A stretch of DNA of 64,000 bases, from assembly GCA_013396525.1 (NCBI GenBank), contig VWYX01000254.1:784242-848241 (forward strand), read 5' to 3'. The notes beneath the pieces were generated by a model that was not told the DNA's origin, did no database searches, and saw only the letters and a program-made list of their open reading frames with translations. The DNA comes from Chaetorhynchus papuensis. Its lineage: Eukaryota > Chordata > Aves > Passeriformes > Rhipiduridae. Position 1 is the first letter of the stretch. The number at the start of each line of letters is the position of its first letter. Positions 47,226 through 58,230 of this stretch are shown here, piece by piece. Made by a program: the position numbers and the translations under genes.

Positions 47226-47364
47226 CCATTCAATGGAAATGTATTACACACACACATACCAGGCAGCTGTTGCTGCAGCCACAGCACTTCACACAGCTCC
47301 TACCAACGTTTTGCAAGCGACTGGCACTTCTAGCAAGGCCTTTTGGAGATGGCTAAAACTGCAG
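47226..47364 (+). other. Weak candidate coding exon
   Basis: A good acceptor-like tract, 'ccctccttatcacttctatt' followed by CGCCAG, ends at 47225. The segment after it is open in a frame encoding 'MEMYYTHTYQAAVAAATALH' from 47233, an alanine-rich stretch. The first available AG|GT is CTGCAG|GTCCCT at 47365, a poor donor, and the frame stays open to 47541. I recognise no family. An alanine-rich peptide can arise from the GCTGCAGCC repeats here, so the support is weak. Confidence 0.12.
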
Positions 47365-47782
47365 GTCCCTGCAATTATCTGTGTGAGCCTTAAGTGCTTG
47401 TGCAGGAGGGACCCAGCCCAGCGGCGCTGGCGGGACCAGCATTTCGTGTTAGGCTGCAAGCCCCTGCCTGGTCTCAGTGATTTCAGCGGCACCAGGCGCC
47501 CTGGCTGCTTTTTCCCAATTGAAGAGGCAGCTTGGTGTTGAGTGGCCAAGGATTCAGACATGCGTCTGTGTCTTTGGGGGCTTTATTATTGTCACAGTCA
47601 GCTTTATCTGCCCAAAGGCTTTGTCTGGTAGGGTCTTAGCTACTTTTTAATCTCAAATCCTGGCTGATTGCTGTGCTAAAGCCAGCTTCACTCCCAAAAC
47701 GCTGTTTATCTGAGAATCCTGCATAGACCTTGCTCTCAAGATTTAACTTCATTTTTAACTCTGGTTTTGTGTTGTTGTGTGG

Positions 47783-47815
47783 TTTTTTTTGTTTGTTTGT
47801 TTGTTTGTGTTTTTT
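47783..47815. repeat. (GTTT)n microsatellite
   Basis: A T-run followed by about five GTTT units and another T-run. Simple sequence only. Confidence 0.85.
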
Positions 47816-48081
47816 AACACCATGGACTAGTAGATTTAAAAGGGATTTTTAAAAAAGGAAATTTGGAGTTTGGAAGAGACTCTGTACCCCATTCTGACAT
47901 TGAATGCAGGAGAAATATTAGAACTTGGCAATATTCCTTTGCTTGTAAAATCTGATAGATTTAGATGTGACTGCTTTGCCTTGGACTGAATAGGAACGTT
48001 ATTAGTGTATGAAATTCAATGAGCTCTAATGCTATTTAAAAAGTCCTAATGAGAAGGGTGCTTTTGTGTCAAATTCTATTG

Positions 48082-48098
48082 TTTTTTTTTTTTTTTTT
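48082..48098. repeat. Poly(T) tract
   Basis: Seventeen consecutive T. On the minus strand this would be a poly(A), but no retroposed body with target-site duplication is recognisable. Confidence 0.85.
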
Positions 48099-51000
48099 CC
48101 GTTTCTGCCTTCCGTATTTGAGGAGCACTAAAAATATTTTTAACAGCTAAGGAGGGAAATAGACTTTTGTCTGAAGGACCTGTGGGAGTAGGGGAGTCTG
48201 GGGGAAGGTGATGGAGTTTATTTGGTTGGTAGCTTTTACTGTATTGATGTGTTCCCCTGCGAACCATTAAACTGGGGAGTTTGCTTGGCTTACAGCTGGG
48301 GCTAATTGGGATCTGAGTTTACTGACTGGCCTCCTTCTCTTTCCAATCAAGAGTCTTTGTCTTTCCTGCCTGGTGAGACTTTTGTGTGATTTACGGGAAA
48401 ATATCAGCTTAAAGGACAAAGAATTGACACTATCAGTTTGTACAGTGGTGGGGTTTTTTAAAAGATCTTTAGATTAAATGCAGTCTCCCTGTCCATAGGA
48501 AATGGTAAGATCTTGTGCATTTTGGTTTTGGTTGGACACAGAGTTTCTGAAAACAATAGTGTACAGAAACATCTATTTATTTAAAAAGTCCACGAGAAAA
48601 AAACCCTAAAATGGTATTTTTTGGATCCAAGTAAAAGTATTTACTTTGTTAAACTGAATCTCCTTGTTTTGAACATTATTAGATTGGGTCTGTCTGTGTC
48701 CTAGAATCACTGCCCACTGCACAGACTTGGCTCCTTTACTGGTGTTTCTGCTTTGACTGGGTTTTGATCCTATAGAGGCATCATAGGAGATATATGCTTG
48801 GTATGAAGCCCAACCCACAAAAAGGATAAGAGCAATGAACTCACAAACATCCACTTGTAATAGGCATCAAGGACTGTAAGCTGATGCAGTTGTGCCAAAC
48901 AGCCTTGAAGCAAGCTGTTTCTAACGATGTTAAAATAAGATCTTTCATAGTTTAAATAATCTTTGAACTTAAATTCTGAAAAGAACTTTGATATTTTTAG
49001 CTTTTTCTCCAGTCTGGAGAGGAAAACAAACAGCCAGTGATCAGAATTCATTGTGGAATATTAAATCTGATTTTATAGTTTTGTTTTAATACTACACATA
49101 CAAGCAAAATTGATCAAGACCTGATGCTTCTGAGTTATATCTCATACAATTTTATGACTTTTAAAAAATATTTTAAAACATTTCTGCTCCAAAAGCTTGA
49201 CAGGTCCCTGCACAGAAAGCCTTAGGACATGCAACTCCAAATATACTGTTTCATTCATTCTCACTAGCCTCTTAAAACCCAGTGCATATTTTATGCCAAC
49301 AGACAGAAGAGCCTTTTTCTAACTGCAATAAATCTGATGACAATTTACTTTTTATGAAGTCTTATGTAATGCACTGTTTATCTCCTGGATAGAATTTCTT
49401 TTTGACTTCTGACTTAGTTGGAAGCAGAAACAATTACTCCTGCAGCAGGGAAAGCTGCTCCTTCTGCAAGTACTCCCACCCCTGTCTTTGCCTCTGCTGC
49501 TCTGTGCGGATGGGAGATAACACTGGTGCTCAAAAGCTTCTACACCAGCCAAATTATGGGGCTTAAGGTGGGTTTCTCTGTCTCTGTCAGGTGTGCAGAT
49601 TTAGCCAAACCACCCAGAAGACTGGAAGTTTTCCAGTTTGCACCTTCTCAAAGGCTGCCTGGGCTGGGTCCCAGGGCGAGGAGATGCGCTGCTTCAGCTG
49701 CAGCTGGCAACTTCACCTTGAGGCCCTGAAGATGCTTGCTCAGCTAACTCTTTCCTAGAATAAAGAAAAAATGGGTCTGAGTCACGAGGCCTGACTGGTG
49801 CAGAACCCAGTCAGGTCACTGGTGAGACTGGTGTGGCCTCACCTGTTACCTCCAGAAGTGAAGGAAGCTCAGCATCTTGCACAATGCAACAATTATAAAA
49901 TTTCCTGTGACACTGCTCACAGCGTCATGCAAAGTATCAGCTATCAGCAGATAATCATTGCTAATTGTGTCCAATAGTGGTTTCAAATCCATTGCTTATT
50001 TTCTCTTTTCAGATGTTCTGCTCTGGTTTCCCCAAGCAGAAGTTGTAAAACACCTTGCAAAAGGCAGATATTACAGTATAATGTCTCTCCTTCTTTGAAA
50101 AGGATAAAGTCCCATAAATCCTGCACAAGAGCCTGGTCCTTGCAATTATCTAGTCCAGGCTACAGACCTAAGAACCAAAAAATAATCAGCTCAGGCTGTG
50201 GATGCCTCATCCCCAGAATTAATTGTTCAGGTTTTCATAATTATCTCTTGGCTCTTTCGCAGATATTTTTTTCCAAGTTCATTTAAGAGAAATCTAAAAA
50301 CAGAAGCTTTCATTGCAGTATCAAATGTATTTCTGTATACATTACAAAAATACCTCTCTGTATAGATCAAGGATCTATCATTGTTCTATTAACTGTGTGA
50401 CATCTGCATATTGGCACAGGTTTCATGCCCTGGTTGTTCTCAAGGGACTCTACCACTGTTCTATTGCTGGCACAGCCATTATTCCAGGGTAACTGGTGCA
50501 CAAGGGCAGTGTTATATTAAGTGCAACATATGCTAGAAATCAGAAATGGAAATGCCTCATCATTGCAGTAAGAGCACTAAGCCAAGGCTTAGTTAGCAGC
50601 TGGGACTCCATATAAAAATAGTAAACCTGGGTGAGAAGGGCTCATAGGAGGAAAAAAAAAGGCAATAAAAGAAGCAGGAACTTCTAATTTTAATTTTCAA
50701 AACCCACTGGGGAAAGCATTGTTACACAGGCTTTTCATCAACATAGAAACAATGAACCCCCAAAACAAGAGTGCTGAAATCTTCAATGAAAAATCTCAAG
50801 GGTTGTGGCTGAACACTCTCGTTCTTTTCTGAAGTGGTTGTTCTTTTTTCAGTTAAAAATGGAAAATTTCTGCCTTTCATCAAAACCTCAAGTTCAAGCA
50901 GAAAAGGGAAAACTTCAGAGATGAAACTTTTACACCCTTTCAAGTTTTGTTTGTATTTTGTTTGTTGTTTATTTTTTTTGTCATAGTTGTTCATAGAGCA

Positions 51001-51270
51001 TATTACTAATACTGTAAGCTTTTTTTTTCCTGGGTGAAAATGGTAAATACATTCCAGAAGAATATCTTATAAATCTGTGTTACATCACAAAGGAAAATAT
51101 CTTCATTGGCCCTGAAACAACACAGGAAATCTTGAAGTAGGGACCCAACTGCACTGCCCTTAGACTGGATGTGGAGCAGGGGACTGGGGGCTCCTGCCCC
51201 AGGACGGCTCTGGCATGGTGAGCACAGCAAGAGTCTCCTTTGCTCTGTAGGGAGGTCCCCAGCTTCAAAA

Positions 51271-51325
51271 CAGTTGGAGTTGATGATATTAAAGGTGTTT
51301 TCCAGCCTTAATGACTCTATGATTC
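51271..51325 (+). mobile_element. CR1 LINE 3' tail fragment
   Basis: The string 'cagttggagttgatgatatt' continues with AAAGGTGTTTTCCAGCCTTAATGACTCTATGATTC. This follows the CR1 3' untranslated end (TTGGACTTGATGATCTTAGAGGTCTTTTCCAACCTAAATGATTCTATGATTC) base by base with few changes. Only about 55 bases are clearly CR1. The preceding 150 bases may be part of the same copy but could not be matched. The element lies in the same orientation as the 197-608 copy and is a decayed, 5'-truncated insertion. Confidence 0.8.
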
Positions 51326-54300
51326 CCAAGTGACTCTATAAGCAGAGGGCTGTGTGCTCTGCTGCTCCACCTGTGGCCCCTTTCTGTGGCTGGAATGGCT
51401 GCTCTGATATTTATGGTCCACACCAGGAAGAAGCAGCTCCAAAAATAGTTGTAGGCTAAACCTGGCCAGGCGTGGCTCTTTGTTTTGGAGTAGTCAGTGA
51501 GGCAGACTGGATGAACTTCTGACCTTAAATTCTTGAAAAATCAGTGATGATCCTTCTGAGACTGTATGGAGAAGGCTGGAAATTGGCAATGCTGAAGGTA
51601 TCTAGAAGGGAGCAGCCTGTGGGATGTGGTTTTTGGTAGACACTTCTGTAGAAAATTATGGGTTTTATTAAACTGTTCGGTCAAGGAACCAAAGTAGGGC
51701 AGTGGTTCTTTGCTTGGGTTTTAGGTGTTTCTCGAATCTCTATCCTTCTGTGCTTTTCAGATGTGCCCCCTCCTTTTCAACACTTGAATCTTCTCACATA
51801 TCCTCTCCCAGAGCTTTGAAGCTCTATGGGAAGTGCAACACATTTGAAGATCTGGCACTGTAGACAAATGAATAGAGAAAAAGGGAACTAGAGCTCCTAT
51901 CAGGATCTACTGCTTCTACTTTTTGCCAAAATACTTTTTTTCTTAAAAGGTTTTAGGGGAAAAATGTCATTCACTGTAAAATTCTAATGAGTGGTAGTGC
52001 CACTAACAGTTTCCACTTGAAATTTTATCTGTTTCTGCCAGTCTGCTGGTTCTCTGCACATTGATAGACAGGGATATGCCATGTCTGGTGAACAAACTCA
52101 GAAACCTGGCTCTAGTGCTGGCCCTTTCCACTGGTCCCAGGAGTCCCTGGTATTTTCACGTTGGGATATTCATCAGTCTGTTCAGTCTAAAACCTTCAAG
52201 TCTGATCAACAGCAAAACTTTTCTGATAGATTTGGAAGTGATGCTTCACTGCAACACCAGTTTGTGGCCCCAGACTTTATTGCTATTGTTCTTGTGCAAA
52301 CTGAATGGGCTGATGTTATTGTTTGGTTTCTTCCCTTGTGTCTTCAGCCTTCACACTCTTTTTACAGCACTACTGCTTCTTCCAAAACATATCTCACAAA
52401 AAAAAAAAAGTCCATAGACTCGCTGGATCTGACCAGAGCCATGTGGGCAGTGTTGATCTGGCCCCTGCCAGCCTGATCAGTGCCACTGTAAGAAACCAGG
52501 TGTTCACTGACGGTAGGTAGGAATATCTTTCCTGTGCAAGCTGGAAAAGCTGCCTTGACAAATTGCTGGTCAGAAGTGTGGCTGGGAACACTGATTTACT
52601 GTTCTAGGTGGTACCTACAGCCCACACAGCTCACCTGAAACCTCCTCAGCCAGGTGTCCCAAGTGTCACACAGGGCCTGTAGCCCGAGGAAGGCTGAAAG
52701 CACAGGCACCCCCTGCATGCCCTGTAAGCCTCCTCCTGGCCTGTGAGAGAGGCACTGGTGCAGCACGGGCTTCTGCTGATGGTGGGGCTGTCATAGATGT
52801 GCCCTGGTCCTGATCTTTTTGCTGTGGTGCGTTGCTGTGGGTGTCATGTAAAAGCGCTTCTTGAGGGAGCACTTGTAGCAGCAGAGAAGAGTAACTTTGA
52901 GAATTAGTTCAAGGATGCCCTAAAAAACTTCTGTCATCCTGCTGTGTGGTATCAGCACAAAGAGCAGTCAATGATCAGTCTTGCTCCATCCTGAATTTAC
53001 AGACAGCTCTGTCTCATCAGCCCGGTGCTGGCAGGCCTTTGAAAACGCTGGTGGGCGAGGGAGGAAATGAGGCACACGGAGACGGTGCCATTGTGGTGAA
53101 GTCATGACCTGGCTGACCTCTGGCCCCCGGCTCACACAAACAATGCTGTGACCAAATAAGACTACAGCCTCCAACAGATGGAGAGTCAATACAACATCAC
53201 TGAAGGATAATATATTGATTTCTTTTAAACAGCCAAGACAACCCAGAATACACCAGTTATAAAGAACACGTTCTGCCCTCTAAGTTGACCTCGTAGAAAA
53301 TTTGAACAGAGCTATGTAAAAAGAGGGAGAGAGACAGAGGAGATGCTCATCAAATTAGGAGAAGAAATTGCCTGAAAATGGCATCTGGGAGACCGAGCTA
53401 GACAATTTTTAAATAATAAACTTGGAAACACAATGAAAATAGCCCTATCAAAATAGAATATATGTGACAGAATTTTTATAAAGCTTCACAAGGCTTCTGC
53501 AAATATAATATGCAAGCTGGGAATATTGGATTCCAAATAATAAAAAGCTCCCAGTCAAGCTCCATCTCATTGCAATGAGCTGTAGTGGCTTTAGGCAGAT
53601 GTTAAGAGGTTGCAAGAAAGTTCTTAAGCAGTCTTACATAAGAGATAAATGTGATGGATCCACATGTAATAGAAACACTTTTGGGATAAAACGAATCTCC
53701 CAAAAATCACAGTAGAGGCAAAGGTGGAAGCTGTGATGGATTCACCTGTGTCTGCTGTATGAACTACAGCATAAGAAAACAATTTGTCTCAGGCTATACA
53801 GTGAGTAGATTATGGGATCAAAGATGTTTTGCATTTGGAAACCAAATGCAAGGTTAGAACTGAAAAGTTAGAACTGAAAAAGGAAGAGTCTTGGAGAAAA
53901 TATCCTGTGGGTATTGGATCCAGCCGCTCTGCACAGCTGTACCCATGACTTTTCCATGTGCTGAAGAAGCATTTGCAGGTGCAATCCTACCGAAAGCTGA
54001 GATGATGCTGCACAGACCAAGCCTCATTCTCATCCTAGGTATGCAGGTATGAGCTGCATTGCATGGCTGTGCACCCCAAGTGAGCTCTGGATGGCTCCAT
54101 CAGGCACAGTTTACTGCAAGGAGGATTTTAGGCAGAGAGCAGCACCAGAGCAGCTCTGTAATGGTCCTTCTGGTGTGCGCACACACAAACATTCCTGTGA
54201 TGAATAGAGACCTACACAGGCTGCCTCTCTCTCTGACTGCAGAGTTACCCATTCCTAGCCTAACACATGTGATGCATCCTACTTTTTCATAGAACACTTC

Positions 54301-54369
54301 CCAAAAATAAAATGGAAAGTTTAATCCTCCCCCCCAACATGTTTTTTTTTTAAGCCTTCACAAATGATG
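51326..54369. other. Noncoding, no gene recognised
   Basis: Two overlapping plus frames at 52061-52417 and 52081-52476 are both over 115 codons in different frames of the same DNA, which argues for chance. Twelve A at 52398-52409 is a simple tract. The part from 53.2 to 53.6 kb is AT-rich and closed. A small hairpin and duplication at 53.83-53.88 kb is listed separately. Confidence 0.42.
53829..53880. repeat. Hairpin plus 14-bp tandem duplication
   Basis: A ten-base inverted repeat (TTGCATTTGG, loop AAA, CCAAATGCAA) occupies 53829-53851. Directly after it, GTTAGAACTGAAAA occurs twice in tandem at 53853-53866 and 53867-53880. The two features adjoin and may record one local replication-slippage event. 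Confidence 0.85.
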
Positions 54370-54680
54370 TTTCTTTCTGCTGTAATTTGGGATCTGTATA
54401 AATATATTCTGCTGCAAAGGGTGATAATTACCACGCCCACACAATTTTATAATATACACATCTAATTGTAGTACAGTTATTTGTGGCAGCCAGGCACTGA
54501 AAATATACTTTTATTGTATGCCTCTAAGCAACGATAAAAAAGACTTTTTATTGCTACCTGAATGTATACTTTAAAGGCATTTTTATTTCACCTAACTAAT
54601 CTGCTTTTAGATTTTTTTCTTTGTGTGGCTTTCAAAGTTTCTCTTCTGCAATTAAAAATATAGGTAATTAGTAGGGACGT
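54370..54680. promoter_or_regulatory. AT-rich enhancer-like block
   Basis: A nonrepetitive, strongly AT-rich segment is closed in all frames. Motifs include GGGTGATAATTACCACGCCC near 54419, TCTAATTGTAG near 54461, AGCAACGATAAAAAAGAC near 54527, ACCTAACTAATCTGC near 54592 and GGTAATTAGTAGGG near 54663. The density of TAAT cores and the lack of simple repeats resemble the blocks at 9.2 and 44.8 kb. A regulatory role is inferred; conservation is untested. Confidence 0.4.
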
Positions 54681-57600
54681 AAAAATACTCTTTGAGAATG
54701 TCTCATCAGTGTGACAGGGCCTTGTGCAGATGCCCAAGCTGGATCCAAAAAAGGTGAAAGACCTTCCTGTGGGTACAGCAGAAGGAAATATAGATATTTT
54801 TACTTCTTGTGGGTCAGCCTGGTCAGGGCACGACTTTGACCAAGACAGGGGAGATAGTCAAGGTCTATTTTCATCCTTTTATAGATGTCTCGCCAAAGGA
54901 GAAGCCAAGTCCTCCACACCCTTTCTTTCCTAAGAAGCAACACCATTTTCCACAACTAACCCTACTCCCAGAGGTTTTATCTGCACTGTCCAACAAACCA
55001 GTGCCATTGTTTGCTCTCACATCCTGATCTCTTGATTGCCAGCACTCCATGAATGTCAAAAAGGCCCTCAGAGGCAATCAGCTATTTCTCTTCGAATGTA
55101 AATCCCAGCATTGTTCCGGGAACCGCTTGCTCCAGGGGATGTTCTCTACAGGCAGTCCCTATAGTTACCTTGTCTCTGAATTCATGTCCTGATCTACCCA
55201 GCCTCTCCCCGCCTGTGCCCATGAGGGGCAGCTCATTCCTAAATCACTTCTCAAAGCCTGGATTTATCAGAACTTGTTCCAGGATTTGCTGGAGAGGGAA
55301 GCCTGAGCCTGAAACGCTCACTTCCTCACGTAGTTTTAGCTGCCCAGATTTAGGATGCCTGAAAGGATTATATGCTGTTGCCAGAGGCCTTCATCATCTG
55401 AACGAACGCAGGGTGATATTCTTGCTGCTCCCCTTCTGCAAGGGGGAAGGAAGAATGCATCCAGTGCAGTCGGAGGGAGCTTTGGGTCAGGTCACCAGGG
55501 GTCCTACCTCTGGAAATTTTTAAGTCCAGGCAAAAAAAAATCGCCTTGGGCAGGAAACATAATTTAACAAAGTCCTTAATGAGTCACAGGGAGAGAACTT
55601 GCCTCTGCTTGATGGCAGCAGACGGAAGGAAATGGCTGTGACACCTAGAGCGAGACATCCAAGGGATGTGTCCTCCTGTGCAGTGTCAGGGGTGCTGTGG
55701 GGTGAGTCAGGCTGGGTTTTAGCAGGCACTGTGCACAGCAGTGCTTCGGTGCTTTTTTGGGAGATTTACCCTCTTGAGGTTAAGCTGCGGCAATTTTGAC
55801 TGCAGAGGGGAAAAATAACTCAGTTCAAAGGCAGAGTTTCAGAGTCGGGCTCGTGCGTGGGATTGTGGCACAAAGAGTAGGGCTGGGGGCAGAGGCTAGA
55901 AGGGGGCATGATGAGAGCTGGCACGGAAATGGTGTGTGGCAGCCTGCTCGGCAGCCGGCAGCAGCACAGGCTCCACATGGTGCCAGGATGCCTGAGCACG
56001 CTCTGAGCCTTATCTGTGGATCCCCGCATCTCAGCTTCGTGGGTTAGAGAAAGCCTTTGCCAGTCTTCAGCTCCTTCTGTCCTTGGGGTGCTTCCTTTCA
56101 CCCTCCTTGAAAAGAATGCAAAAGCCCTTAGTTCTCGAAGGTAGTGAAACGCTTTGAATGTACCCTGGTACCACCCCGCTCCCTCTGAGTGGACCCCTGT
56201 AATCAGACCCTCTCACAGTGCAGAAACCCTCTGCCCTCTGCCCTGCAGCGGCTGGGGGACCTGCAGGAGCCCTGGAACTTTCCAGCACGGTGGCATTGTC
56301 AGGACCCCGCTGTCCTTGTGCCACCATGCTGTTCCCTGAAGGGCACCCTGCACCTCTCCTAAGGATAAAGCAAGGGCAGGACCAGGCTGCCAAGGCTCTA
56401 AGGGCACAGCTGCAGCCTCCTGTCACAGCTTGTTGCCAGGAGGCAATTAATCTAATAGTCTAATTTGAGGGACCAGGTGGAGATGCCCCTTGGAACCTGC
56501 CTCCATTCTGGACCCTCTGACCCTCTTTAGAGTGGGTTTCACCTTGAATTGTCCATGTCCTCCTGTCCTCATTTCTTCTCGTCCTCATTTCTGCTCTCTC
56601 TGGGTATCCAGAATAGGTCCCAGCATCAGCCCCTCCAGTCCCTTCACCCCTTCATTCTCCCAGCTGAGAATGATCTTCCTAAAACCAATTTTCAAATCAT
56701 CTCTGACTGTGAATCTTGTCTTCTGGATCTCTACTCTACCTTATCTATTCCACAACTGTGAGCATTAGGAATTCATGGAGATATCACTAAAGCCCAGCCC
56801 CGAGGACTTTTGTTGCACAGTCACACAGCAAACTCCCAAAACATCATCCTGGCCCAACATCCCCCACTGTCTCTCCAATACGGTGACAGTAATAACTTTG
56901 TAGTCTGGCTGTCTTCATTGATTCATTTGGATCATTTTTGAATAATCTTGCTCAGCACCTTTTTAAAGTCCTAGCTAATATTGATTAGAAAATCTGGAAA
57001 ACATTAGTTCATTGGAGGTAAACAAATATGATAGAAGTCTTGAAGAGAAATATGTCAGGCATGTCACCAAAAGATAGGTCAAGTATTGATTTTTGTCTGT
57101 CGCCATGCCAAGGTGAGCCAGGCCACAATGAATGAACAGCTGGAGACGTGAGGAGACTGCAGAAAGTCACTGCTTTAGGCGCTGTTGCACTGGACTTGAG
57201 CTGGAAGCAGTGTCACAGCACCTAGATCAGCAGCAGGGTGTGGAGCTGGGGTGCTGTGGTTGTTGCTCAGTGAGAAAGGTGGCACAATAGTTCACAATAG
57301 CCCTTGGGGAATGCAAGCAGTTGTCTTCAAGGGACTTTTCCTACAAGCTTAGTTGGATTTTTTTTCTCTTTCAGAAGATGCTGCTCCTCCTTCTTTAGGT
57401 CTGACCTGAGAGATGAGCTTGAGGAATGCCAGTTACCCTGGCTGGCAATTTAGGTGGCAGGTACCACTGACCCTCGTGCAGTGCAGGTGCAGGCAGGGTT
57501 TAACCTCAGCAGGGATAAGTCTGAAGCAGGCTGGAAAACCTTCCCAGGGTAGATATGCAGTACATTCACTCGGAGTTGCGTTGCTGTGCTTGTGCTCCAA

Positions 57601-57998
57601 GACACAGGACCCCAGGTGTCCTGGCTTTCGTGTCTGCTCTGCATTCCTTGTAAGTTATTGAGTGACTGGGAATTAAAAATATCCCTGTGAATATTCTGAT
57701 TTGACAAGTACGTGCACAGATAATAACAGAAAGCTTTTATTATGGAAATAGAGATCAAGTTAAAAAAACCAGAACCCTGTTTATTAAAGCTTTGGTTGCA
57801 CTGTGATGTGTTACACTTGGTGACTCACCCTGGGAGTCATCGGGCCTTGCATACTAATGCTGCAATGCAGGAGGCTGGGTCACGAACGGGGAAAGATCAT
57901 TCCAGCCAGGAAGATGACCGAAAACAGCTCTGCTCATCCACTACCTGCAGCTCTGCCGTGAATAATGTGCAGAGCACCTTATCTGTACCCCTAATCTG
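54681..57998. other. Noncoding, no gene recognised
   Basis: Frames reach 156 codons (55053-55523 +) but show no domain, splice support or strand preference. A GC-rich segment around 56200-56430 opens frames on both strands. I see no repeats or RNA genes. Confidence 0.45.
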
Positions 57999-58167
57999 TT
58001 TAAAGGCATGACTCACACATCAGCCCCCATGCCAAAGGATGACGACAACAGATCCGAATGCTGGGGCTGAGGAGCCCCCTCTGAGCCATCGTGTCCCTTG
58101 GTCCTGGGGCTGAGCCTGGAGGCAGCGGTGACGCTGCAGCCGCGGTGCTCGGGGCATCTCGGCTGCG
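57999..58167 (+). promoter_or_regulatory. Possible promoter and 5' leader
   Basis: This precedes the exon-like segment at 58168. TTTAAAG at 57999-58005 could be a weak TATA-like element, followed by TGACTCA (AP-1 consensus) at about 58009-58015. GC content rises toward the ATG, with CGGTGACGCTGCAGCCGCGG near 58123. A start site about 30 bases after TTTAAAG would give a leader of roughly 130-140 bases. The assignment rests entirely on the reality of the following exon. Confidence 0.15.
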
Positions 58168-58230
58168 ATGGCAGGGCAGCGCTGTGGGTGCGGTCACTGT
58201 GTCCTGCTGCTGCTCTGGTCCTGGCTCCTG
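58168..58230 (+). CDS. Candidate first coding exon, signal-peptide-like
   Basis: Twenty-one codons begin at an ATG in a favourable context (GCGATGG, with G at -3 and +4). They encode a short polar head with three cysteines (RCGCGHC) and then an unbroken hydrophobic core, VLLLLWSWLL. The segment ends exactly where CTCCTG|GTGAGTGA, a consensus splice donor, begins at 58231. A polar head, a hydrophobic core of ten residues and a donor just after it are the usual layout of a first coding exon for a small secreted or type I membrane protein. Reading on without splicing gives a 79-codon frame to 58407 with no recognised domain. I do not recognise the protein and found no convincing second exon before the end of the window. 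CTG-rich DNA readily yields poly-leucine by chance, so this remains a hypothesis. Confidence 0.27.

Larger units (their letters stand above)
45371..51270. other. Noncoding, no gene recognised
   Basis: This stretch includes the longest open frame of the window, 195 codons at 46090-46677 (+), whose peptide has mixed composition and matches no family I know. A separate exon-like segment at 47226-47364 is listed on its own. Simple repeats at 47.8 and 48.08 kb are listed separately. The segment 48190-48320, with GGGGCTAATTGGGATC, might be a small regulatory element. Confidence 0.42.

Noticed and set aside
52061..52476. Two plus frames of 118 and 131 codons in the same DNA
   Set aside because: Overlapping frames with no preference between them and no family match; considered chance.
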